A DNA stretch of 64,000 bases from G963422445 sp963422445 (GTDB taxonomy: Bacteria > Pseudomonadota > Alphaproteobacteria > Thalassobaculales > Thalassobaculaceae), in assembly GCA_963422445.2 (NCBI GenBank), contig OY729512.2:2170001-2234000 (forward strand), given 5' to 3'. Of this stretch, positions 1-8,406 are shown piece after piece. The notes below the pieces were generated by a model. That model saw nothing but the letters and a program-made list of their open reading frames with translations, ran no database searches and was not told the DNA's origin. Within the stretch, counting starts at the first letter, position 1; the number at the start of each line of letters is the position of its first letter. The translations under genes were made by a program, and so were the position numbers.

Positions 1-2
1 AC

Positions 3-53
3 CTGTTCCTCGTCCGGCAATATCTCGACGCGGAGCGTGGCGGCCGGGCGTGA
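3..53 (+). CDS. C-terminal end of a probable RES-partner antitoxin (partial)
   Basis: Sixteen codons read in frame from position 3 to a TGA at 51-53 and end in DAERGGRA. The stop overlaps the GTG start of the RES-domain gene by four bases (GTGA), the translationally coupled arrangement usual for Xre/MbcA/ParS antitoxins with their RES toxins. Only the last 16 residues are inside the window, so the identification rests on position and overlap, not on a domain. If correct, the missing part would carry a helix-turn-helix and toxin-binding domain. Confidence 0.45.
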   Translation: MFLVRQYLDAERGGRA

Positions 54-745
54 CGCCGCCGCTCGTCCCCATCGCGTGGAAGCCGTGCCGGCGCATCGTC
101 TCCAGCCGGTTCCCGCCGATCCAGCTCTTCGAGCGGGTGACGGACCCTCAAGACCTGGAAGCGATCTTCGCGGTGGACGCGCTGACCAATCCCAGGCTCC
201 GCGACGAGATTGGCGACATCCGGCTGGTGCCGCCCGAGGACCGCGTCAGCGGACCGGGCGCAAGCGTCATCATGGCGGCGTTCACCCACCTGAACCCGAG
301 CGGCAGCCGGTTCTCGGATGGCGCCTACGGCATCTTCTATGCCGCGAACGACCTCGATACCGCCATCGCCGAGACGAGGCATCACCGCGAGCGCTTCATG
401 CGCGCCACCGGGCAGCCACGGATGGAACTGGACATGCGGGTCTATCTGGTCGACCTTGAGGGCGAACTGCATGACCTGCGCGGACAGATGCCCGTGCAGC
501 CGCTCGTCTATCACGCGGACAACTACGCCGCGGGGCAGCATCTGGGGCGAACGCTGCGCGAGGCCGGGTCCAACGGCATCGCCTATGACAGCGTTCGCTG
601 GACCGGGGGCGAATGCGCCGCTGTGTTCCGACCGCCCCTTCTGTCGAACGTCCGGCAGGAGCGGCATCTCTGCTATGTCTGGGACGGTCGGCAAATCGCT
701 ACCGTCTACGAGAAACGGGAGATCGACAACGATGGGTTATCCTGA
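50..745 (+). CDS. RES-domain toxin (NAD+-degrading type)
   Basis: The 231-residue product matches the RES family (PF08808). The arginine-containing stretch RIVSSRFPPIQLFERV lies near residues 15-30, FSDGAYGIFYAANDLDTAIAE near residues 88-107 supplies the conserved glutamate, and GIAYDSVRW near residue 182 supplies the conserved serine. Family members act as type II toxins that consume cellular NAD+, so cytoplasmic growth arrest is the expected effect when the antitoxin is lost. The GTG start at 50 is chosen because it overlaps the upstream stop as GTGA. Length is typical and nothing catalytic looks missing. An overlapping alternative frame from position 37 is a shadow. Confidence 0.85.
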   Translation: MTPPLVPIAWKPCRRIVSSRFPPIQLFERVTDPQDLEAIFAVDALTNPRLRDEIGDIRLVPPEDRVSGPGASVIMAAFTHLNPSGSRFSDGAYGIFYAANDLDTAIAETRHHRERFMRATGQPRMELDMRVYLVDLEGELHDLRGQMPVQPLVYHADNYAAGQHLGRTLREAGSNGIAYDSVRWTGGECAAVFRPPLLSNVRQERHLCYVWDGRQIATVYEKREIDNDGLS

Positions 746-808
746 GAACTTGGCGACACTCGGACCGGCAAGCCGCTCGTCGCAATGGTCCGGCGTCGCA
801 AGGGTTGT

Positions 809-835
809 GGGGGGGGGGGGGGGGGGGGGGGGGGG
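809..835. repeat. 27-base homopolymer of G
   Basis: An uninterrupted run of 27 G lies in the convergent gap between the RES toxin (ends 745) and hsdM (ends at 846 on the other strand). The run is ten bases beyond the hsdM stop, so it would be C27 in the 3' untranslated part of the restriction operon transcript. It could be a genuine unstable tract or a sequencing/assembly artefact; two-colour sequencing chemistry is known to create poly-G. It changes no reading frame. Confidence 0.95.
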
Positions 836-845
836 ATCGCTTCGA

Positions 846-2474
846 TTACTTGTCGGGCGCTGGCAATGGCGATAGTCCAAGTTCCTTCAGAAACGCATTG
901 TGCTTCGTCGTTGACTCCTGAATCTGCCTCTCGATCTCGACCAACCCTCCATGCGCGGCCGCCAGATCGATTTCGACTTCCGGCTCGGCCGTGCTGACAT
1001 AGCGGGAGATATTCAGGTTGCAGTCGTTGGCCTCAATCTCGTCCATCTCCACGCGTCTGGCATACCGCTCGATGCTCTCCGGACGCTGCTGGTAGGTGTC
1101 GATGATGTTCTCGATATGCTCGTCGGACAGGTAGTTTTGCCGCTTGCCCTTCTCGAAATGCTCGGACGCGTTGATGAACAGGACGTCGTCGGGCTTCTTG
1201 CACTTCTTCAGGACGAGAATGCAGACCGGGATGCCGGTCGAGTAGAACAGGTTCGCCGGCAGGCCGATGACGGTGTCGATGTGCCCGTCGTCAAGGAGCT
1301 TGCGGCGGATCTTCGCCTCCGCGCCACCGCGGAACAGCACGCCGTGCGGCAGGATGATCGCCATCGCACCGTCGTCCTTGAGGTAGTGAAACCCGTGCAA
1401 CAGGAACGCGAAGTCAGCCGCCGACTTCGGGGCCAGCCCGTAGTTCTTGAAGCGTACATCCTCGCCCAACGCCTCGTTCGGGGTCCAGCGGTAGCTGAAG
1501 GGTGGGTTGGCGATCACGGCGTCGAAATAGGGCTTCTTTGCCGGGTTCGTCTCGCGGAGCATGTCCCAGTCGTTGGCCAGCGTGTCGCCATGATAGATCT
1601 CGAACTCCGAGTCCTTCACCCCGTGCAGCAGCATGTTCATCCGCGCGAGGTTGTAGGTGGTGACGTTCTTCTCCTGCCCGTAGATCCTGCCGATGCCGTG
1701 CGGCCCCATGCGCTTGCGCACATTGAGCAGCAGCGAGCCCGATCCGCAGGTGAAGTCCATCACGCTGGCGAGGTGCTTCCGCTTGCCAGTCTTCGGCTCC
1801 TGGCTGTCGAGCGCGACGATCGCGGAGAGGATGTCCGAGATCCGCTGCGGCGTGTAGAACTCACCTGCCTTCTTCCCCGAGCCCGCGGCGAACTGGCCGA
1901 TCAGATACTCGTAGGCGTCGCCTAGCGTGTCGCCGTCCGTGGAGAATTCCGCGAGGCCCTCGGCTATCCTGGTGATAATTGTGCAGAGCTTCGCGTTCCG
2001 GTCCGCGTAGGTCTTTCCGAGCTTGTCGGAGCCGAGATTGATCTCCGAGAACAGCCCCAAGAACGTGCTCTGGAATGACTCGTTCTCGATGTATTTGAAG
2101 CCTGCCTGGAGCGTGTCGAGCAGCTCGATGTCCTGAGTGCGGGCCATGTGGGTAATGGACGCCCAGAGGTGCCAGGGGCGGATAACGTAATGGGCTTTGA
2201 GCCGCATCTGTTTCTCGAACACCGGCACATCGCCGGGGTTCCGATCGTACCAGACAGATAGGGAGGACCGCCCCCCATTGTCGATAGCGTTGGGGTCAGG
2301 GTAGTCGCGCCCGAGTTCCTTCTTCGTAGCCTGCTCGTAGTTGTCCGAAAGGTAGCGAAGAAACAGGAACGCGAGCATATAGTCGCGAAAGTCGTCCGCG
2401 TTCATCGCCCCGCGGAGTTGATCGGCGATGGCCCAGAGCGTCTTGCCGAGCTTTTTCTGGTTCTGTTCTGTCAT
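846..2474 (-). CDS. hsdM: Type I restriction-modification DNA methyltransferase subunit HsdM
   Basis: The 542-residue protein has the HsdM N-terminal helical domain (about residues 8-150) followed by an N6-adenine methyltransferase fold. Motif I reads DFTCGSGSLLL at 240-250 (SAM binding) and motif IV reads NPPF at 323-326 (target adenine). It should form M2S with HsdS to methylate the bipartite target and M2R2S with HsdR to restrict. It is the last gene of the hsdR-hsdS-anticodon nuclease-hsdM operon. Its ATG overlaps the stop of the frame-restored nuclease gene (ATGA at 2474-2471). The protein looks complete. The poly-G tract lies just past its stop. Confidence 0.97.
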   Translation of the reverse strand: MTEQNQKKLGKTLWAIADQLRGAMNADDFRDYMLAFLFLRYLSDNYEQATKKELGRDYPDPNAIDNGGRSSLSVWYDRNPGDVPVFEKQMRLKAHYVIRPWHLWASITHMARTQDIELLDTLQAGFKYIENESFQSTFLGLFSEINLGSDKLGKTYADRNAKLCTIITRIAEGLAEFSTDGDTLGDAYEYLIGQFAAGSGKKAGEFYTPQRISDILSAIVALDSQEPKTGKRKHLASVMDFTCGSGSLLLNVRKRMGPHGIGRIYGQEKNVTTYNLARMNMLLHGVKDSEFEIYHGDTLANDWDMLRETNPAKKPYFDAVIANPPFSYRWTPNEALGEDVRFKNYGLAPKSAADFAFLLHGFHYLKDDGAMAIILPHGVLFRGGAEAKIRRKLLDDGHIDTVIGLPANLFYSTGIPVCILVLKKCKKPDDVLFINASEHFEKGKRQNYLSDEHIENIIDTYQQRPESIERYARRVEMDEIEANDCNLNISRYVSTAEPEVEIDLAAAHGGLVEIERQIQESTTKHNAFLKELGLSPLPAPDK

Positions 2475-3675
2475 GTCGCATCATTCATTGCAGCCGCCGG
2501 CTCACTCGGGAACAAGGCGGAATTGAAGGGGTATTGGTTGATGAACTCGTGGAGGATCCCGAAAGTAGCGTTTGTTCTCCTCCAGCATCTCCTGCGGCTC
2601 GAACAATGAATAGTGCCCGTGGTTGAGGATGTTGATCAACCGTGTGTGAAGGATGCCGTCTTCATCGTCAGCGTCGCGTTTGATGCACGCGGAAAAGCTC
2701 TGGTAGCCATGAAAAACTTGCGGTCTTCTCCAGGATTGCTCGAAGCATGTTGAAGTGATGGATGTACAGCCTGCCATCGCGTGCCACCTTGTAGAGCCCA
2801 GCGAGCGCGGCCACATGGTGGAAAAATGGCGTATCCCCGGTCTTGCGCAGGAGAAGCCCCTCCGGCGACCCGTCGCGGCTAAGAAAGTACTTGTTCGCCT
2901 TATTCAGTTCGTTGCACAGCACGTTGAAGAACAGCGTGTGATGCGTCGAAATCACCGTCTTTATCCCGCTCTTATGCCTCTTGAGAAGCCTCGCCAGATG
3001 ATTTGCCACGGCGATGGCATTGTGCTCATCGAGCGATGAGATCGGGTCGTCAATGTAGATGTGCTTCACCCAGTTGTAGGGGCCGGTTCCATCGTCATCG
3101 AGCGTAAGCTCGACGATGGCGAGGAAGAAGCACCAGATGAAGATATTCTCCTCGCCACGGGAGATCTTGATGGCCTCCTCACGGCGGGTTTCGTACTCGT
3201 CTCCGCTCTCACCCTGCCCCGCGTCCGCACTGTCGGCCTCGTCGCCGGCGGTACCATTCTTCTTCATTCTAAACTCTCGGGCGAAGACCACATCCCAGGT
3301 GGTGGTGTCAATCCGGAACTCAAAATCGGCGTAACGCTTGAGCAGGGTACGGATTCGATTGTCCATCTCCATCGACTCGAGACCGGAGAAGAAGCTCGAA
3401 TCCGTGTTGAGCGTCAGCTTCCGCTCACTGTCATTCTCCAGATCGTTGTCCCACGAGAACAGGTCTTCGGTGAAGGCGTTGAAGTAGAGCGTGTCGCGCT
3501 GTTCGGCCTCGTCATCGGTGTTCACGCCCTTGCCGAGGTCCTTGAAGGCGGTGGACAGCCGGGTCTTGCCCGTGCCGTTATAGGCATAGAGCAGGATGAA
3601 CTTTTTATTCTCGAGCTCTTGCCGCAGGTGTACGGCGAGGGCGTCAAGGTCCGTGAACGTGGTTGCGTCGCTCAT
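2471..3675 (-). pseudogene. prrC: PrrC-type anticodon nuclease, interrupted by two one-base insertions
   Basis: The first 321 codons encode an ABC-like ATPase: Walker A NGTGKT at 33-38, signature SRGEEN at 172-177, Walker B IDDPISSLD at 208-216 and STHHTLFF at 243-250. These are hallmarks of PrrC/RloC. The anticodon nuclease motif Arg-x3-Glu is seen as R312 and E316. The frame is then lost at a T5 run (plus-strand A5, 2712-2716). Removing one base continues into HGYQSFSACIKRD and a histidine near residue 352. A second extra base in the C run at 2558-2560 must be removed to reach the end. The restored 400-residue protein compares with 396 residues for T4-excluding PrrC, whose triad is R320/E324/H356. 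Its TGA then overlaps the hsdM ATG. In EcoprrI, PrrC is held silent by the Hsd complex and cleaves tRNA-Lys when restriction is inhibited. As sequenced, the product would lack the histidine; sequencing error is a real possibility. Confidence 0.85.
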
Positions 3676-3678
3676 GAC

Positions 3679-4878
3679 TTACTGCCCGTCCAGCGAGGGA
3701 AAGAGCTTCTGCATCAGGCCTTGCTTGTGCTGCCGCAGGGCGTCGAGCTTCCGGCCCTCCGCTGCGATCAGGTCGTCCAGCGAGCCGAGGCAGTCGGCGA
3801 TGACGCGCTGTTCGAACTGCGGAGGAATTCGCAGCTCACGCGCTTGGCAGGCTTTGCGGTTAAGCCCTGGCACAGCGGAATCGGTATTCATCGCCGCCAA
3901 ACCTAGTGCATTGAGAGCGTAGTATTTGAATCTCACTAACTCCGCATCGCTACCAGATACAAAAAACGTGGTGTCGATAGGCCAGCAAGGGACTGGCGAA
4001 TAGTGAACCGCTCCTACCGTTCCTTTGCGTCCGATAATAATCGTCGGACCATCTGTAAGCGCTTTGTCATGCCAACCAACATGGCCATTAGAGCCGAATA
4101 CAGGGATATGCCCTGCCAAGTTACGTATATCCTTCCGCAGGCTCTTGCCGTAGGAGAAAGGGGAAAATTCACCAATAGTGGCTTGTCGCCAACCCGGAGC
4201 GTCCTCAAACTCCGGAAACCGCAGCTGCGGCACAGTTTCGCCGGGCCGAGGAAAGAGCTGTTGCATCAGCCCCTGCTTGTGCTGCCGCAGGGCGTCGAGC
4301 TTCCGGCCCTCCGCCGCAATCAGGTCGTCCAGAGAGCCGAGGCAGTCGGCGATCTTCTGCTGCTCGAGACGCATTGGGTAAGCTAGCCACACTTGCGTTA
4401 GCTGCTTCGGGTAAAGATGAGCGACCGTATCGCCTTGAGCCATTCTTGCGATTGTATGGCGAAGCGGACTATTCAGCAGATAGCTGAAAAACGGGCCGTA
4501 TAGATCCGAGCGAAGAATATTCAGATCGCTCCCCAGCGCTACGCGTTCAGGCAAGACGCAGGCAGCCCTTGCAATGTCCGCCCTTGTCTCTCCTGAAGCG
4601 GGGACAATGACATCCTCAGCCAAGCTGAGCATGAGATCTTCGTGCGGTATATTCGTGCGGGACACCACCTCGTGAATCACCTCGCGGTAGTGAGTATAAA
4701 GTTCCGCATATCTGATACAGGGAATCACTCCACCCTTCGTGATGTCCGCTTTTGAGACACCCTTTCCCTTGGTGATGCTTGCAACATTGCCGATTTGATC
4801 ATGTTTCCAATCACCAGCACGCCGAAACTCCGGAAATCGCAGCTGCGGCACAAGGTGCAATGGCTTGTGGGCCGTCAT
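3679..4878 (-). CDS. hsdS: Type I restriction-modification specificity subunit HsdS
   Basis: The 399-residue protein has two target-recognition domains, about residues 15-165 and 215-345. Each is followed by a nearly identical central/C-terminal helix segment (residues 172-210 and about 355-393, both containing LDALRQHKQGLMQ). HsdS reads the bipartite DNA target and docks two HsdM subunits. Its ATG overlaps the hsdR stop as ATGA (4878-4875), and three bases separate its stop from the nuclease start. Full length and intact. The duplicated helix segments are also near-identical at DNA level (103 bp each), which could permit domain exchange. Confidence 0.95.
   Translation of the reverse strand: MTAHKPLHLVPQLRFPEFRRAGDWKHDQIGNVASITKGKGVSKADITKGGVIPCIRYAELYTHYREVIHEVVSRTNIPHEDLMLSLAEDVIVPASGETRADIARAACVLPERVALGSDLNILRSDLYGPFFSYLLNSPLRHTIARMAQGDTVAHLYPKQLTQVWLAYPMRLEQQKIADCLGSLDDLIAAEGRKLDALRQHKQGLMQQLFPRPGETVPQLRFPEFEDAPGWRQATIGEFSPFSYGKSLRKDIRNLAGHIPVFGSNGHVGWHDKALTDGPTIIIGRKGTVGAVHYSPVPCWPIDTTFFVSGSDAELVRFKYYALNALGLAAMNTDSAVPGLNRKACQARELRIPPQFEQRVIADCLGSLDDLIAAEGRKLDALRQHKQGLMQKLFPSLDGQ
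3699..3801. repeat. hsdS internal direct repeat, copy A
   Basis: A 103-bp segment encoding the second conserved helix region of HsdS. It is nearly identical to the equally long copy at 4251-4353, with only a handful of differences. The long identical core encodes the LDALRQHKQGLMQ region. Confidence 0.9.
4251..4353. repeat. hsdS internal direct repeat, copy B
   Basis: The partner of the 3699-3801 repeat, in the same orientation and with the same length. It encodes the helical spacer between the two target-recognition domains. Unequal crossing-over between the copies would delete or swap the C-terminal recognition domain. Confidence 0.9.
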
Positions 4879-7800
4879 CGCGCCTCTCCATGCTCGTAGG
4901 CGTTGAGGCCCGAGATGTTCCGGCCGTGGGCCCGCTTGTTCAGGAGCGGAGCGAGATCGGCCATGAGGGCGAGTTCCCGCTCGCGACGTTCGCGCCAGCC
5001 GAGGTCGAGCGGCTCCATCAGGTCGGTGAGCTGCTCGCCGTCGAAGATCATGCGCTGGAGGATGGTGTCGGTGAAGGCCGTGAGGGATTCGGTCGTCAGA
5101 CCGTGGGCCTGAGCGAGGTCGGCGATCTCCCCGGCCTGCTTCCTGACCTTGAACTGCTCGTAACCGGCGCGGATCGCAGCCTCGTCGAGGCCCTCGCCCT
5201 CCTTGAGTGAGCGGACGTACTCGGTGATCTCCTCCCGCTCGTCGAGGAACTTGGCATCGGACTGTATCAGCCCGATGAGCTGCTCGCGGCTGATCTGGAC
5301 CCTCGTGGGGTCCTGTCCGGAGTACTTGGCGATCAGCCTCATGATGTAGTCGTAGTCGATAATGGCGGAGGCGAAGAGAACGAACTCGAAGTCGAGCTGG
5401 TCGATCTCGGGCTTGGTCGGCTCGCCGTCCCTTCCGGGTGCGCCCTGCTGCTCTTTCAGGCGCTGGGCGGTTTCGAGGTACGCGCCGCGGAAGGCGCGGA
5501 GGTCGTCCTTGGGGAGGATCTGCGCGATCTGCTCGTGCTGCTCGTCGGTGAGGTCGGTGTACTGGTCGAGCTCGGTTCGGAGGCGCTGGACCTCCTTGAA
5601 GCGCTTGATGAACTGGGCCCGGGCGTCGTCGCCCATCAGATTGTTCACCTGATCGGGCTTGGCTTCAAGGCCTTGCGAACGCATGAACTCGCCGAGATCG
5701 TCAACGGCCTGCTTGAACTTGTCGATGACGACGGGAGCCTTGTCGACCAACCAGATTTCGCGGGCCCGGTCGGGCTGGGCGCCGGAGAAGAGAGCGATAG
5801 CGGCATCGACGCTGTCCCGCTGATTGCGGAAATCGAGGATGTGGCCGTAGGGCTTGGTCGCGTTGAGAACGCGGTTTGTGCGGGAAAAGGCCTGGATCAG
5901 GCCATGGCGCCTGAGGTTCTTGTCGACGTAGAGCGTATTGAGGAACTTGGAATCGAATCCGGTGAGGAGCATGTCGACGACGATGGTGATGTCGATCTTT
6001 TCCTGGCCCTTGCGGGGCAGGTCGCGATTGGGGAACTGCTGACCCTTGATGCGCTGCTGGATGTCCTGGTAGTAGAGGTCGAAGTTGTTGATGTCGTGGT
6101 TGGTGCCATACCGCTGGTTGTAATCGGCGATGATGGCCTTGAGCGCGGTCTTCTTGCCCTCGGGATCGTGCCGGTTGTCCTCCTTCTCCTGGGGAAGATC
6201 CTCCTGGATCTGCCGAACGTCCGGGTTGCCCTCCGCAGGCGGCGAGAACACGGCGGCGATCTTGAGAGGGACGAACTCCGGGTCGGCGGACTGCCGTTCG
6301 GCCTGGAGCTCCTCGAAGACTTTGTAGTACTCGATGGCGTCGTTGATCGAGGCTGTAGCGAGCAGCGCGTTGAAACGTCGGCTGCCGGACGCAGCATCGT
6401 GCTTGTCGAGGATGGCCTGGGCGACTGCCTGCTTGGTAAGGGTCTGACCGGGTCTGAGGGCCGAGGCGTCCTTGGGCTTGTAGTAATCGACGTGGAAGCG
6501 GAGGACGGTCCGATCCTCGATCGCGTGGGTGATGGTGTAGGCGTGGAGCTCGCTCTGGAATAGGTCCTTCGTGGTTCGAAGGGTGGCGGCCTCTCCCTCG
6601 ATCTGCCTGACGGTCGCGTTGTCCTCGAAGATCGGGGTGCCGGTGAAGCCGAAGAGCTGGGAGTTGGGGAAGAACGCCTTGATGGCCTTGTGGTTCTCAC
6701 CGAACTGCGAGCGGTGGCACTCGTCGAAGATGAAGACCATCCGCTTGTCTCGGAGCGGATCGAGCCGCCGCTTGAACGTTGAGCGCCCCCGAGCGATGTT
6801 CTGCCGGTTGTACTTGCTGTTCTCGTCGAGGGCGAGGCCGAGCTTCTGGATGGTCGTGACGATGACCTTGTCCGCGTAGTCGTCGGACAGGAGGCGACGG
6901 ACGAGCGCCGCGGTGTTGGTGTTTTCCTCGACGCAGTTCTTCTGGAACCGGTTGAACTCCTCGCGGGTCTGGCGGTCGAGGTCCTTACGGTCGACGACGA
7001 ACAGGCACTTGTGGATGCTCTCGTTGGTCTTGAGGAGCGTCGAGGCCTTGAAGGAGGTGAGCGTCTTGCCCGAGCCGGTCGTGTGCCAGATGTAGCCGTT
7101 GCCGCAGTTCTGATCGATGCAGTCGACGATGGCCTTGACGGCGTAGATCTGATACGCGCGCATCATCAGGAGCTTCTGCTCGCTCGCGATAAGGACCATG
7201 TACTTGCTGATCATCTGGCCGAGCGTGCATTTGGCGAGGAACCGATCGGAGAAGTCGTCGAGGTGGGTGATCCTGGTGTTGTCCTCGGCCGCGAACTGGT
7301 AGACTGGAAGGAACCGCTCGTCGGCGTCGAAGGCGAAATGCCGCGTGTTGTTATTTGCGAAGTACCACGTGTCCATGCGATTGCTGACGATGAAGAGCTG
7401 GACGAAGCAGAGCAGCGTCTTGGCGTATCCGTTACCGGGGTCGTTCTTGTAGTCGACGATCTGCTCCATCGCCCGCCGCGGGCTGATCCCAAGCGTCTTC
7501 AGCTCGACCTGAACGACGGGGACGCCGTTGATCAGGAGTATGACGTCGTAGCGGTGATGGCTGTTGTCCGTATTGATGCGGAGCTGATTGACGACCTCGA
7601 AGGTGTTCTTGCACCAGTCCTTGATGTTGACGAGGGTGTAGTTGAGCGGCGTACCGTCGTCGCGGATGAACGCTTCCCGGTTCCGGAGAGAGCGTGCGGC
7701 TTCGTACACGTCGGGTGTGACGATCTCATCGAGGAGTCTCTGGAACTCGCCATCGGTAAGTGTGACACGATTCAGGGCTTCGAACTTTTCCCTGAAGTTT

Positions 7801-7910
7801 GCTTCAAGCGTTGCTCGATCGCGGATGTCGGGGCGATATTCGTACTTGAGGTCCCGTAGCGTCGTGACAAGGGACTCTTCAAGATCGCGTTCGGGTGTGA
7901 TCATCGCCAT
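4875..7910 (-). CDS. hsdR: Type I restriction endonuclease subunit HsdR
   Basis: The 1011-residue motor/nuclease subunit. The N-terminal PD-(D/E)XK nuclease is seen as D122, E136 and K138 (VELK). A superfamily 2 translocase follows, with Walker A TTGSGKT at 277-283, DECH at 396-399 and FTGTP at 422-426. The C-terminal helical region docks on the M2S core. It cleaves unmethylated DNA after ATP-driven translocation. It is the first gene of the operon, overlapping hsdS by ATGA. The start at 7910 (MAMITPERDLEESL) fits family length; the next M two codons on is also possible. A stub of an unrelated restriction gene ends only 18 bases upstream, so the promoter may lie in or before that remnant. Confidence 0.96.
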   Translation of the reverse strand: MAMITPERDLEESLVTTLRDLKYEYRPDIRDRATLEANFREKFEALNRVTLTDGEFQRLLDEIVTPDVYEAARSLRNREAFIRDDGTPLNYTLVNIKDWCKNTFEVVNQLRINTDNSHHRYDVILLINGVPVVQVELKTLGISPRRAMEQIVDYKNDPGNGYAKTLLCFVQLFIVSNRMDTWYFANNNTRHFAFDADERFLPVYQFAAEDNTRITHLDDFSDRFLAKCTLGQMISKYMVLIASEQKLLMMRAYQIYAVKAIVDCIDQNCGNGYIWHTTGSGKTLTSFKASTLLKTNESIHKCLFVVDRKDLDRQTREEFNRFQKNCVEENTNTAALVRRLLSDDYADKVIVTTIQKLGLALDENSKYNRQNIARGRSTFKRRLDPLRDKRMVFIFDECHRSQFGENHKAIKAFFPNSQLFGFTGTPIFEDNATVRQIEGEAATLRTTKDLFQSELHAYTITHAIEDRTVLRFHVDYYKPKDASALRPGQTLTKQAVAQAILDKHDAASGSRRFNALLATASINDAIEYYKVFEELQAERQSADPEFVPLKIAAVFSPPAEGNPDVRQIQEDLPQEKEDNRHDPEGKKTALKAIIADYNQRYGTNHDINNFDLYYQDIQQRIKGQQFPNRDLPRKGQEKIDITIVVDMLLTGFDSKFLNTLYVDKNLRRHGLIQAFSRTNRVLNATKPYGHILDFRNQRDSVDAAIALFSGAQPDRAREIWLVDKAPVVIDKFKQAVDDLGEFMRSQGLEAKPDQVNNLMGDDARAQFIKRFKEVQRLRTELDQYTDLTDEQHEQIAQILPKDDLRAFRGAYLETAQRLKEQQGAPGRDGEPTKPEIDQLDFEFVLFASAIIDYDYIMRLIAKYSGQDPTRVQISREQLIGLIQSDAKFLDEREEITEYVRSLKEGEGLDEAAIRAGYEQFKVRKQAGEIADLAQAHGLTTESLTAFTDTILQRMIFDGEQLTDLMEPLDLGWRERRERELALMADLAPLLNKRAHGRNISGLNAYEHGEAR

Positions 7911-7928
7911 CGTCGGGACTCACTCCTT

Positions 7929-8207
7929 TTAGCGTCTGCTGAAAGCGTCCGAGGTGCGCCGCGCGACAAGATCGACTCTCATGTCGCGGCCGTCGAGGCC
8001 GGTCAATGCTTCGCGCTTGGGCCAGTCGGGCCAGCGCCAGATACCGGCGATCTCGAACTCGGGCTGCTGAATCGCGATGCGCATGAACAATTGCTCGAAC
8101 CAGCGCCCCTTCTCGGACTCGTCCCGGCTCTCGGCGCGGATACGGTCGAGGATGACGCGCCCGCTCGGCCGTCCCGCGAGATCGAGGTTCATCTGTGCGG
8201 CCGTCAT
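7929..8207 (-). pseudogene. N-terminal stub of a restriction/helicase-type nuclease
   Basis: The 92-codon ORF resembles the extreme N-terminus of large DEAD/DEAH-helicase restriction proteins (type ISP-like), with ESEKGRWFEQLFMR, EIAGIWRWPDWP and LDGRDMRVDLVA. The DLVA stretch is the aspartate strand of an N-terminal PD-(D/E)XK nuclease. The ORF stops a few residues later, before the expected QxK strand, so the nuclease and everything downstream is missing. The sequence changes to the hsdR leader right after the break. I infer that the type I operon replaced the rest of this gene. Family assignment is from memory of the motif pattern. Confidence 0.6.
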
Positions 8208-8406
8208 GACATGGACCCCCGACGAGACTCGAACCCGGCGCCGCCGCTCTCCACGCCGTTCATGGTGGCGGGCGCCGTCACGCGATCACGCCCAGGCCGT
8301 TCCTCTCGGCCGCTGTCAACGGGTTCGACGACAAGCGTGGGCGTAGGTGGACGACTTTGAAATAACGCGACACTTCGGACATGCACAAAGGCTTCGGTGG
8401 TGCCGC

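Noticed and set aside
951..1925. A 324-codon plus-strand ORF opposite hsdM
   Set aside because: It lies fully antisense to a certain HsdM and shows the low-complexity Val/Arg/Asp composition of a mirror frame.
2707..2720. Phase variation of the anticodon nuclease through its T5 run
   Set aside because: Five bases is too short for efficient slippage; recent mutation or sequencing error is more likely.
7011..7859. Long plus-strand ORFs opposite hsdR (also 5535-6563)
   Set aside because: They are antisense shadows of a well-supported HsdR with all motifs.
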